Shown here piece by piece: positions 47,120 to 56,531 of a stretch of 64,000 nucleotides of DNA; the first letter of the stretch is position 1; the number at the start of each line of letters is the position of its first letter. Made by a program: the position numbers and the translations under genes. The notes below the pieces were generated by a model that had not been told where the DNA came from, did no database searches, and saw only the letters and a list, made by a program, of their open reading frames with translations. Source of the stretch: Stenotrophomonas maltophilia (GTDB taxonomy: Bacteria > Pseudomonadota > Gammaproteobacteria > Xanthomonadales > Xanthomonadaceae); contig NZ_RXLZ01000013.1 in the NCBI RefSeq assembly GCF_003970865.1, positions 19,417 to 83,416 on the forward strand, written 5' to 3'.

Positions 47120-48762
47120 CAGCTCGTCCCCTCGGATTCGGCGAACTGGCGCGCGTGCGCTCCCGCGATGGCGCCGTCCTCCATGCGGATCACCCGGTCG
47201 GCATAGCGGAAGTAGGTCTCGTCGTGACTGATCACGATGACAGCCTTGCCGGCGGCCTTGAGCGTCTGGAGAATCTGCGTGTAGAAGATCCGTTTGAACT
47301 CCGGGTCTTGATCGGCCGCCCACTCGTCAAACAGGTAGGCGGGACGATCTTCCAGGAATGCTGATACCAGCGCCAAGCGCCGCCGTTGTCCGCTGGAGAG
47401 GCGAGTGGAACTGAAGCGACCATTGGTAACCCGGACCTTGTGCTCCATTTGAAGAATGCGCAACTGCTCGGCAGCAGCCCGATCGAACTTCGCATCGTCC
47501 TGGGCGACGGCATGTTCGAACAGCTGAAAATCGGCGAAGACGGCTGAAAACTGATTGCGATAGGCGGCTACATTGTCAGCGGTGACCTGCTGATCGTTCA
47601 CGAACACAGCCCCCTTGTCCGGTTCATACAAGCCAAGCAGCAGCATGGCAAGCGTTGTCTTGCCGCTTCCATTGCCACCGGTGAGAAACAGTATCTCGCC
47701 TGACCGTACAGTCAGGTTGATGGGCCCCACATTGAAGGCGGCCGTCGAGCCATCTTCGGTACGGCGTTCGACCTGCCGCAGTTGCAGCGTCAATGGTGCA
47801 TGGATGACGAGCGGCGCATCGCCGGAGGACGGCGGCCGCACATGGTCGTCCAGTTCAGCACCCACACTCTGCACCCGGGCAAAAGCGATGCTGGCCTGAC
47901 GCAGCGGCGGCAGTATTGCCAGCAGTTCGCCCACCGGCCGGATCAGGTAGAGCAGGATCACCGTGGCGGCCGCAGCGGCTGGCAGCATGTCCGGATACAG
48001 CGCGGGGATGCCGAACAACACCAGGCCGATGATGACGTAGAAGCTTGCCAGTCCCGCGTTGGAGATGACCACATAGCCGGTCATTGCCTGTATGTAGGAT
48101 GCGCTGACCTGACGTGCCTCCGGCAAGACGCCCTCTTCGACCACGAACGCGGCGCGACGGGCATTGAGCTGCAGTTCCTTGGCGCCAGCCACCAGAGTGC
48201 CAAACTGGGCATACAACGCATCCAACTCTTCCCGGACCCGTCGCAGGCTTTGGCGCGGACCACGCTCGGCACGCCCGTAAGCCGCCATGGCCACCCCCAG
48301 CAGGACGGCGATCGCCACGAACAAGCCGCCGGACGTGATGGCCATGTAGCCCAAGCAGATCAGAATAAGTACGCCGTTGGAGAATGCCAGTGGAATCAGC
48401 GCCGACGCGGACACGATGACGTCGGTGTCCTTGGTCAGGATGGCATTGAGTCGCGCAGCGCCAATGGCCTGTTGCTTGATGAATGGCACCTTCAGCAGCG
48501 ATCTGCTCAGGTCCTCGCGCAGGCGCACCACTGTCGCCTGCGCGGAGCGCATCAGCAATAGATCGCAGACGGTCTTGGAAAGCAGGAACACCAGGCAGGC
48601 GAGTGCATACGGCCATCCGCCCGACATGCCCTGCCCGGTCATCGCATGCCCGATCAGCACGGCGAGGCTGGCGCCTGCCAGACCACTCACCACCCCGGTG
48701 ACTGCGCCGATAACGAATCCAAGCCGGGAATGCCGGAACAAGTAAGCGGTAAGCGCCTTCAT
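47119..48762 (-). CDS. Peptide-export ABC transporter (SyrD/PvdE-like)
   Basis: This 547-residue half-transporter has six membrane helices fused to an ATPase: Walker A LTGGNGSGKTTLAMLLLG, signature TRLSSGQRRRLALV, Walker B AYLFDEWAADQDPEFK and the switch IVISHDETYF. Proteins of this type export nonribosomal lipopeptides or siderophore precursors from the cytoplasm. It overlaps NRPS 1 by 4 bases and the thioesterase gene by 1. It marks the product as secreted. Confidence 0.92.
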   Translation of the reverse strand: MKALTAYLFRHSRLGFVIGAVTGVVSGLAGASLAVLIGHAMTGQGMSGGWPYALACLVFLLSKTVCDLLLMRSAQATVVRLREDLSRSLLKVPFIKQQAIGAARLNAILTKDTDVIVSASALIPLAFSNGVLILICLGYMAITSGGLFVAIAVLLGVAMAAYGRAERGPRQSLRRVREELDALYAQFGTLVAGAKELQLNARRAAFVVEEGVLPEARQVSASYIQAMTGYVVISNAGLASFYVIIGLVLFGIPALYPDMLPAAAAATVILLYLIRPVGELLAILPPLRQASIAFARVQSVGAELDDHVRPPSSGDAPLVIHAPLTLQLRQVERRTEDGSTAAFNVGPINLTVRSGEILFLTGGNGSGKTTLAMLLLGLYEPDKGAVFVNDQQVTADNVAAYRNQFSAVFADFQLFEHAVAQDDAKFDRAAAEQLRILQMEHKVRVTNGRFSSTRLSSGQRRRLALVSAFLEDRPAYLFDEWAADQDPEFKRIFYTQILQTLKAAGKAVIVISHDETYFRYADRVIRMEDGAIAGAHARQFAESEGTS

Positions 48763-51700
48763 TGCACACTTCCTGCGGCTGTGCCATCTATCCGCACAAT
48801 GTCCCTGACAATTGACAGGTACTGTGCGCCGAGTGCCTCGATCTCGGATCTATCGAAGTAGGCAGCGCTCCAGTTGAGGGTGAGCAGTCCTGAGGCATCG
48901 GCCTGGCTCATTGCCATGGTCAGGTTGAGCGGATAGTGGAACCGGTCGAACGCATGGATCCGCTTGATATTGACACCTCGTGGCTGGGCTTCGAGCTGGC
49001 GTGAGTGATGGAAGTCGACGAAATTGAACGATCCGAAGAACAACGTGTCAGCTTCAGGAACCATCACTCTCAGGTCGGCACGGGCGTGCTGCTCCACTTC
49101 CTGCAGTCGGCTGGCGAGCCGTCCGCAGTCGTCGCCTTCATCTGCGGCCACGGGAGCCATGTTCCAGAACAGCCCGACAGCACCCAGCGGATCAGACAGT
49201 TTTTCACTGCGACCGTTCATGACCACGCCAACCGTAGTGCGCTTTTGCCCGGTCATCGCCCGCATGAGATGGTGGTAAGCAGTCACGAACAGCGCCTTGA
49301 GGGGAACCGCGTTTTCTCGGCAGTATGCCCTGACCTGCTCACCGAGCAGGTTATCCATGGGCAGCGCGATGGGTTCCAGCGATCCGCCGCCCGGGTCGCC
49401 GCGTCGCGCGCGCAGGGTAGGTGTCCGCTCGACCGCATTCCAGTAGCGGCGTGCCCTTCCCTGCGCTTCGGTATCCTGCTCCAGTGCCACCAGCTCGCCC
49501 GCTACGTTGGCTTGAGCGGTCAGTGCGAAAGACGCCCCGCGGCGGCAGGCTTCATATGCCTGCAGCAATTGCCCGAGAAACACGATGTTGCCCCAGCCAT
49601 CGCAGATCGCATGGTGGATTGAAATCATGAACTCATAGCTGTTGCTGGAGCGTGTGAACCACCGAAAGCGGTACAGCGCCTGACCGCCAAGTGCGTCGAA
49701 ACGGTTGACCCGGTCCTCACGCAGCACCCGCAGCACGGCAACCTCCTGTGCCGCGGCATCGAGGTGCGACAGGTCATCACGTTCCAGTATGAAGGGCATA
49801 TGATCCAGCACAGTCTGCCAGATGCCCTCGCCGTCCTGGCTGAAGCGGGTACGCATGGCAGGGTGAGCGGCGATCAATGCCTGCAACGCTCGCGCCATGG
49901 CATCTGGATCCGGGTCTTCATCCTGCACATGGAACGACTGCTGGCAGTGATATACCCCCTCATCTCTCGACTCCCTGTAGCCCATGACCATGACCTGCTG
50001 CATGGACGAAAGCCGATATCGACCGCGCGGCAACGCTGCCACGGCTGATACAGGTTTCGGTGGCGATGCGGGGGGAGACATGCACGTCGCAAGCGCCGCG
50101 ATCGTGGGGTGCCTGAGCAACTGCACTACTGTGAGGGCAATGCCACGGCGGCGGACCGCCTGTACCACCTGCACGGCGCGGATGGAGTCACCACCGAGTG
50201 CGAAGAAGGGGTCGTGAACGCCCACACGCTCGAGTAGCAGGACTTCGCACCAGATAGCGGCCAGCATTCGCTCCATGTCAGTGAGTGGCGCAGTATAGGA
50301 GCGTCTGGCGACGGCGCTGTCATCCGGACGTGGCAGCCTAGCCCGGTCCAGCTTCCCGTTTGCATTCAGTGGCCACTGCGGCAGGATCACATAGAGGGCG
50401 GGCACCATATAGTCTGAAAGGTTCATCAGCAATGCATCCCGCATGTGCGCGGGGCTGCCTATCGCTTCGTTGTGGCCCAGCACGTAGGCGCACAGTTGCC
50501 GTCCCTCTCCGGCATCTTCGTGGGCGACAACCACGGCGTCGCGCACGCCGGGCATGGTGCGCAACCGAGACTCAATTTCGCCCAGTTCAACGCGGAAACC
50601 GCGGATCTTGATCTGGAAGTCGTTGCGCCCCTTGTATTCGATCGTGCCGTCCGGCAACCAGCGTGCCAGATCGCCGGTTCGGTAGCGGCGGGCGCCAGTA
50701 TGGGGGCTGTTCGGATCTGGGAGGAAGTGTTCCGCCGATAGCGCCGGACGATGCAGATAGCCTCGACTGACCGGGGTGCCGCCAACGAACAGCTCCCCGT
50801 AGACGCCGATCGGGCACGGCGCACCATGTGCATCCAAGATCTGGATGGTGCCGTTGGCGACCGGCTTCCCGATATGCGGGCGAGGCGCACCTGCACGAAC
50901 GTCGGCAATGGTGGCGTCCACGGTGCATTCGGTGGGGCCATACACATTGAAGAAGCGCGTACCCGGCAGTGCCCGCATTGCGGTCCACAGCTCCGCGCTG
51001 ACAGCATCGCCACCGATTATGAATGTCATCGATGCGCACAGCTGAGCAGTTGAAAGGCCAGCCTGGAACCACATGGCCAACTGCACGGGAGTGCCGTCCA
51101 GTACGTCAAGGCGCGCGGTCCGTAGGAAATCGAGCATGCCCTCGCCGGAGAAACGCACCTCTTCAGGCACCATGATCACGCAATGGCCCGACATCAGTTG
51201 TGTGATGGACTTCAGTGATGCGTCAAAGGCCACGGAAGCGTTCAAGCCGATTCGGGCACCGGGCGGATACGGCGCAAAGATGGACTCCTGAAGCGCCATC
51301 CATAGGTTGATAACACTGTGATGCTCCACCATCACGCCCTTGGGCAAGCCTGTGGACCCTGACGTATAAATGACGTAGGCCAGATGACGATCACTCAGGC
51401 CCGCTACCGATATCGGCGTGTCGAGCGCGTGGGTGACCTGCGGCCCATCAATACCCAGAACCGGCAATTCGCCGGCGACCGCCTGCAAACAGGGCGCCTG
51501 AGCGCAGGTGCTTACCAGCGCAAGTGCGCCGCTGTCGTCCAGAATGTGGCGAATGCGCTCAGGGGGCATTGCCGGATCCACCGGAACATAGGCGGCGCCC
51601 GCCTTGAGGATGCCCAGTAGACCTACCATTGTGCTGATACTGCGTTCGGCGCCCAGCGCTACACGGTCGTCCGGTCCAATACCGAATGCTGCCAGCACGT

Positions 51701-54700
51701 GTGCAACCTGGTTGGCGCGTCGGTTCAGTTCGCTATAGCTGAGCACAGTGCCACCCTCTTCCACGGCATCGGCATTCGGCTGCAGCAGGACCTGCTGCTC
51801 GAACTGCTGGTGGATCAACGCGGATGCCGCTCGGGGCCGGGACGTGTCGTTGAACGTGTGCACTACCGCCTCGCGCTCATCGGCTGATATGAGGCTTGCC
51901 GACAACGCAGGCGCCGCTGGATCCGCAAGCATCCCACTCAACGCGGCCTTGTAATAGCCGAGGATACGCGCCGCATGGCGGGCTCCGATGCGCTGTGGAT
52001 CAACTTTGAGCTGGAACGCAATCTGATCTTGCGACTGGCTGAACGTAGCAGACAGCGGGTAGCCGGTAGCCTCGTGGCTGTGGTTGCCCAGAATTGTTAC
52101 ACCTGAAGTGCCGGCGAGCTGGTCGTACGCATGGAAATGTACGTAATTGAATGTGGATTCGAAATGTGCAACGCGGCCGTTTTCCGCGTAAAGGGCGAAA
52201 TATGGATGGAAGCGATGCTCTATGACGTCGAGTTCACGCTCGAATGTCTGCAGGATCGCCTGTTCCCAACTGCTGTGCGTGCGTGTGACGCGCAATGGAA
52301 GTGTGTTGAGGAACAGGCCCAGCACCTTGTCGCCATCCTCGGCTTCCGGGCGAACATTGCATACCAGTCCCGTGATCACATCGTCCGTGTTGCAGATCAG
52401 CGAAAGCACGCTCATGTGAGCACACAGCAGCACCGTGCGTACCGGTACGCACAGGCGATCCGCCAATCCCTGCAGCCCCCTCAGCTGATCGACGGGGACC
52501 ATGTCCTTCAGCGTGCCGCTGAAGTCTGCAACGTCATCCCACTCCGTGCCCATACCGGTTGGCATGGGGCAAGGAGTGTACCCGCCGAGGTGCTTCCTCC
52601 AGAAGGCGCGTTGCGTCTCCGAGGTCAGTGCCTGCTTTTCTGCGGCGGCGGCGTGCCCTGGATGGGTGTTTAGTGGGGCCAGCAACAGCCCCGGTCCGGG
52701 CGCGCCCAGCCGCGCGAGGTACCCACCGAAAAGCTCGGCCTGTAGCAGTGACACGCTCCAGCCATCGAGAATGGCGTGGTGGAAGCTGAGCGTGTATTGC
52801 AGCGATCCACCACGTAAGTGGACGAAAATCCGGAGGAGCGGGGCCTGCGACTCGTCGAAGTCGTTTCGCTTCTCGGCCTCCAGGAAGTTCTGGATCTGCA
52901 CGTCCTGTTCAATGCGGTCGAAACCGGATAGGTCCATGACCTGCAGAGGTACATTGGCTTTCTTCCATACCGTTTGCATCGGCTCGCCCTCCGAATCGAA
53001 AACGAATGCGGTGCGCAGTACGGGGTGGCGGCGGGCCATGACCTGCAACGTTTCCCGCATCAGGGGCTCATCCCAGCGCGGGAGCTGCAACTCCAGGCTG
53101 AAAACGTCGTGGTAGACGCCGCGATCAGATTGAGCCTGGGCATCGAACAGCATCCCCTTCTGCAGCATTGTCATGGGGTAGCGTGCTTCGAGCGATGGAT
53201 CCCCCGCAAGTACTGCATCCGTGGTGGTGTCGACGGCGGAAATTGGTCGCTGGCTAACGGTGACCTTGGCCAACTGGGCCACGCTCGCGCTGCGGAACAC
53301 CTGCGCGACGCTAAGCGACAGGCCGAGTTTCTTGGCCTTGGCGACCACGGCGATAGTGCGGATGGAGTCGCCGCCCAGCTCGAAGAAATTGTCATGCCGA
53401 CCTACCCTTTCGATCCCGAGCACGTCCTGCCAGATTGATGCGATGACCTGCTCCACCTCGTTGACGGGGGCTTGGTATCGGTGCGTCGCAATGGCGGTGG
53501 CGTCTGGAGCGGGCAGCGCATGGCGGTCGAGTTTACCGTTGCCCGTCAGAGGCCATTCCTCTACGCGCACGAATGCAGTCGGGATCATGTACTCGGCCAG
53601 GTGATGGCGCAGTGCCTCACGCAGCGCTGCCGCGGAAGGATTCCCGCCTGCCTCTGCGATCAGATAGCCCACCAGACGCTTGTCGCCCGGCGTGTCCTCC
53701 CGCGCATGCACCACGGCCTCGCGCACCCCGTCGCAGGCCTGCAGGCAGGCTTCGATCTCCCCAAGCTCGATGCGGAAGCCTCGGATCTTTACCTGGAAAT
53801 CGTTGCGGCCCAAGTACTGAAGATCGCCATCTGGCAGCCTGCGGCCAAGATCGCCGGTGCGGTACAGCCGTGCCGATGGATCGCTGTCATACGGATCGGG
53901 AAGGAAACGTTCGTCAGTCAGTTCCGGGCGGTTGAGGTAACCACGCGCAACCCCGGCCCCGCCCACATACAGCTCTCCGCAGACACCGACTGGCACTGGC
54001 TGTTGATGCGCATCGAGCACGAGGATGCGCAAGTCACGCAACGGAGTTCCAATCAGGCTGCCCCGCCCCGCTTCCACATCGGCGCGTTCGATGCGACGGA
54101 ACGTGGCATGCACTGTGATTTCCGTAATGCCATACATGTTGACCAACCGGGTGCGGTCAGGGTCGTTACGGAGGATCCAAGGTGCCAGCATGGAGAGGTC
54201 AAGCGCCTCGCCGCCAAAAATCACATGACGCAGCCGGTGGCGCAGCGTGCTGCCGGCCTCTGCTGCGATCAGCTGACGAAACGCACTGGGCGTTTGGTTC
54301 AGCACCGTGACGCCCTGCTCTACCAGCAGCGCGTGGAACTCACCAGGGCTGCGGCTGATGTCGGTCGGCACCACCACAAGGCGCCCGCCGTACAGCAGCG
54401 CACCCCATAGTTCCCACACCGAGAAGTCGAATGCGATGGAATGGAACAGTGTCCACACTTCGTCCGGGCCGAATTGGAACGCGTCACGCGTTGCCTCGAA
54501 CAATCGTGTGACGTGACCATGCTCGACCATGACGCCCTTGGGCTGACCGGTCGAACCGGATGTGTAAATCACATAGGCCAGATGTTGAGGGTGGAACCCT
54601 GCCATGGACGGCTTGTCCACCGGCTGACCGCGTAGTACATCCAATTCATCAAGCAGCAGCAACGGCACCTGGGAGAATGAGGGGAGTTGTTCGGCCACGA

Positions 54701-56531
54701 CCGAGTCGGTCACCAATGCCATCGGCGCACTGTCGGCGAGCATGAACGCCAAGCGTTCGCGCGGAGCCGAAGGGTCCATCGGTACGTAGGCGGCGCCGGA
54801 CTTGAGGATTCCAAGCACCCCCACTACCAGGTCCAGGCCGCGATCCATGCACAATGCCACGCGTTGCTCGGGTCCGGCCCCTCGGGCTCGCAGTGCGTGC
54901 GCCAGTTGGTTGGCGCGGACGTCGAGCTCGCGATAGCTTAGGGTCTGCTTGCCGTGCACCAGTGCCACTGCGTCCGGAGTACTGGCGGCATGCGCCTCGA
55001 AGGCCGCTTGGATAGGAGCGTTCTGCACATACCGCGTTGGTGCGTCGGGAACTCGCACCAACGCCTGCTGATCCACAGCGGACAGCAAGGGCAACGTGCT
55101 GACACGTTGCTGATCATTGGTTACCATGCTCGCCAGGACATGCTCAAATGCTTCGGCCATGGCCTGGACGCTCGCCGGTTCGAACAGATCACAGGCATAA
55201 TCCAGCCCGCCGTAGAGCTCGCCAGCGCGTTCCACAAGGGACAGCGACAGTTCAAATTGAGTGGTCACCTGCGGCATTGGCAATGACGACAGCGCAAGCC
55301 CCGGAAGACTGAAATTACTGCCGTCCGGGGTGTTGTCCAGTGACAGCATTACCTGGAACAGAGGGTTATGCGCGAGGCTGCGGACCGGCTTGACGGCGTC
55401 CACGACCTGCTCGAAGGGAACGTCCTGGTGTGCATAGGCTGCCAGCGCAGTGCTCCTGATCTGCGCAAGGAGCTCGGCCACCGTCGGATCCCCGTCCAGT
55501 CGCACCCGTAGGGCAAGGGTGTTGACGAAAAAGCCTATCAACCCGGCAAGCTGGGGGCGCTGGCGGTTGGCAATCGGGGTGCCGATTACCAGGTCTGTCT
55601 GTCCACCGAAACGGGACAGAACAATTGACCATGCACTGAGCAGTGTCATGAACAGCGTGGTTCCGTGCTCGCGGGACAGGTGCTTGAGTGCGGTCAACAG
55701 TGTGGTACCGATCCGGAGTGGCAGGCTGTTGCCCCGGTAACGCTGCACAGCGGGTCGCGGCCTATCGGTTGGCAAGTCGATCGCGACCGGCGCGCCAGCC
55801 AAGTGCGTCTGCCAGTGGTCAAGCTGGCGCTGCAACGCCCCGTCGCGTAGCCAACCGCGCTGCCACACCGCATAGTCGGCATACTGCAACGTCAGGGGCG
55901 GCAGCGGGTCTTCCCGCCCTTCACTGAAGGCAGCATAGAGGGTGCCCAGTTCCTGCATCAGAATGCCCAGCGACCACCCGTCGGACACGATGTGATGCTG
56001 GGTTATCAGCAGCACATGCCCATCTTCGGACAGGCGCAGCAGCTGTCCGCGCACCAAAGGTCCCTGCGCCAAGTTGAACCGCCGTTGCGCCTCAGCAGAC
56101 CCCATTGCCAGTACCGCGAGTTCCTGCTCTTCGACCGCCATACCTGACAGGTCGTGATGATCGAGCGGAAAGCCGACGCCGCCTGCTGCGATGATTTGCC
56201 TGGGTTGCCCGTCCACACTTTCAAAGTGCGTACGCAGGCTCTCATGGCGCGCAACGATCCGGTCCAAGGCCGCCTGCAACGCCGTGTGGTCGAGTACGCC
56301 CTGCAAGCGAGTTGCCGAGGCGATGTGGTAAGCAGCACCTGCTGCCGGGTCTAGCTGATCCAGAAACCAGAGTCGCTGCTGCGCCCAGGACAACGGCGGC
56401 GGCGGCCCGGATCGGCGAGGGATCACGGCCGGAACTGCCACGACCTGCCGCCGGGCATGTCGCTTCTGCAGTTCACGCAGCAGTACCGCGCGCTTCAGCT
56501 GCTCAGCCTCCGACCCTGTTTCAATGCTCAT
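48759..56531 (-). CDS. NRPS 1: C-A(Thr)-T-C-A(Glu)-T-C, terminal condensation domain
   Basis: This 2590-residue NRPS has C1 about 40-470 (QHHIVSDGWS), A1 about 500-980, T1 Ser about 1054 (FFELGGDSIRTI), C2 about 1100-1550 (FHHAILDGWS), A2 about 1560-2040, T2 Ser about 2110 (FFALGGDSIRAV) and C3 about 2150-2590 (IHHAICDGWG). No TE, reductase or epimerase domain follows. Pocket residues read DFWNIGMVHK for A1, the known Thr code, and DAKDIGVVDK for A2, a Glu code. MSIETGSEAE (56531) is the start; it overlaps the NRPS 2 stop by 11 bases. The last C domain may release the chain onto an amine or hydroxyl group. Confidence 0.93.
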   Translation of the reverse strand: MSIETGSEAEQLKRAVLLRELQKRHARRQVVAVPAVIPRRSGPPPPLSWAQQRLWFLDQLDPAAGAAYHIASATRLQGVLDHTALQAALDRIVARHESLRTHFESVDGQPRQIIAAGGVGFPLDHHDLSGMAVEEQELAVLAMGSAEAQRRFNLAQGPLVRGQLLRLSEDGHVLLITQHHIVSDGWSLGILMQELGTLYAAFSEGREDPLPPLTLQYADYAVWQRGWLRDGALQRQLDHWQTHLAGAPVAIDLPTDRPRPAVQRYRGNSLPLRIGTTLLTALKHLSREHGTTLFMTLLSAWSIVLSRFGGQTDLVIGTPIANRQRPQLAGLIGFFVNTLALRVRLDGDPTVAELLAQIRSTALAAYAHQDVPFEQVVDAVKPVRSLAHNPLFQVMLSLDNTPDGSNFSLPGLALSSLPMPQVTTQFELSLSLVERAGELYGGLDYACDLFEPASVQAMAEAFEHVLASMVTNDQQRVSTLPLLSAVDQQALVRVPDAPTRYVQNAPIQAAFEAHAASTPDAVALVHGKQTLSYRELDVRANQLAHALRARGAGPEQRVALCMDRGLDLVVGVLGILKSGAAYVPMDPSAPRERLAFMLADSAPMALVTDSVVAEQLPSFSQVPLLLLDELDVLRGQPVDKPSMAGFHPQHLAYVIYTSGSTGQPKGVMVEHGHVTRLFEATRDAFQFGPDEVWTLFHSIAFDFSVWELWGALLYGGRLVVVPTDISRSPGEFHALLVEQGVTVLNQTPSAFRQLIAAEAGSTLRHRLRHVIFGGEALDLSMLAPWILRNDPDRTRLVNMYGITEITVHATFRRIERADVEAGRGSLIGTPLRDLRILVLDAHQQPVPVGVCGELYVGGAGVARGYLNRPELTDERFLPDPYDSDPSARLYRTGDLGRRLPDGDLQYLGRNDFQVKIRGFRIELGEIEACLQACDGVREAVVHAREDTPGDKRLVGYLIAEAGGNPSAAALREALRHHLAEYMIPTAFVRVEEWPLTGNGKLDRHALPAPDATAIATHRYQAPVNEVEQVIASIWQDVLGIERVGRHDNFFELGGDSIRTIAVVAKAKKLGLSLSVAQVFRSASVAQLAKVTVSQRPISAVDTTTDAVLAGDPSLEARYPMTMLQKGMLFDAQAQSDRGVYHDVFSLELQLPRWDEPLMRETLQVMARRHPVLRTAFVFDSEGEPMQTVWKKANVPLQVMDLSGFDRIEQDVQIQNFLEAEKRNDFDESQAPLLRIFVHLRGGSLQYTLSFHHAILDGWSVSLLQAELFGGYLARLGAPGPGLLLAPLNTHPGHAAAAEKQALTSETQRAFWRKHLGGYTPCPMPTGMGTEWDDVADFSGTLKDMVPVDQLRGLQGLADRLCVPVRTVLLCAHMSVLSLICNTDDVITGLVCNVRPEAEDGDKVLGLFLNTLPLRVTRTHSSWEQAILQTFERELDVIEHRFHPYFALYAENGRVAHFESTFNYVHFHAYDQLAGTSGVTILGNHSHEATGYPLSATFSQSQDQIAFQLKVDPQRIGARHAARILGYYKAALSGMLADPAAPALSASLISADEREAVVHTFNDTSRPRAASALIHQQFEQQVLLQPNADAVEEGGTVLSYSELNRRANQVAHVLAAFGIGPDDRVALGAERSISTMVGLLGILKAGAAYVPVDPAMPPERIRHILDDSGALALVSTCAQAPCLQAVAGELPVLGIDGPQVTHALDTPISVAGLSDRHLAYVIYTSGSTGLPKGVMVEHHSVINLWMALQESIFAPYPPGARIGLNASVAFDASLKSITQLMSGHCVIMVPEEVRFSGEGMLDFLRTARLDVLDGTPVQLAMWFQAGLSTAQLCASMTFIIGGDAVSAELWTAMRALPGTRFFNVYGPTECTVDATIADVRAGAPRPHIGKPVANGTIQILDAHGAPCPIGVYGELFVGGTPVSRGYLHRPALSAEHFLPDPNSPHTGARRYRTGDLARWLPDGTIEYKGRNDFQIKIRGFRVELGEIESRLRTMPGVRDAVVVAHEDAGEGRQLCAYVLGHNEAIGSPAHMRDALLMNLSDYMVPALYVILPQWPLNANGKLDRARLPRPDDSAVARRSYTAPLTDMERMLAAIWCEVLLLERVGVHDPFFALGGDSIRAVQVVQAVRRRGIALTVVQLLRHPTIAALATCMSPPASPPKPVSAVAALPRGRYRLSSMQQVMVMGYRESRDEGVYHCQQSFHVQDEDPDPDAMARALQALIAAHPAMRTRFSQDGEGIWQTVLDHMPFILERDDLSHLDAAAQEVAVLRVLREDRVNRFDALGGQALYRFRWFTRSSNSYEFMISIHHAICDGWGNIVFLGQLLQAYEACRRGASFALTAQANVAGELVALEQDTEAQGRARRYWNAVERTPTLRARRGDPGGGSLEPIALPMDNLLGEQVRAYCRENAVPLKALFVTAYHHLMRAMTGQKRTTVGVVMNGRSEKLSDPLGAVGLFWNMAPVAADEGDDCGRLASRLQEVEQHARADLRVMVPEADTLFFGSFNFVDFHHSRQLEAQPRGVNIKRIHAFDRFHYPLNLTMAMSQADASGLLTLNWSAAYFDRSEIEALGAQYLSIVRDIVRIDGTAAGSVQ

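Noticed and set aside
48759..50100. Thioesterase domain at the end of NRPS 1
   Set aside because: The last 440 residues contain HHAICDG and the C-domain pattern; no GxSxG elbow is present.
52500..53420. Epimerisation domain after the first Thr module of NRPS 1
   Set aside because: The segment has the C-domain length and HHAILDG, is followed directly by an adenylation domain, and lacks a further C domain that should follow an E domain.
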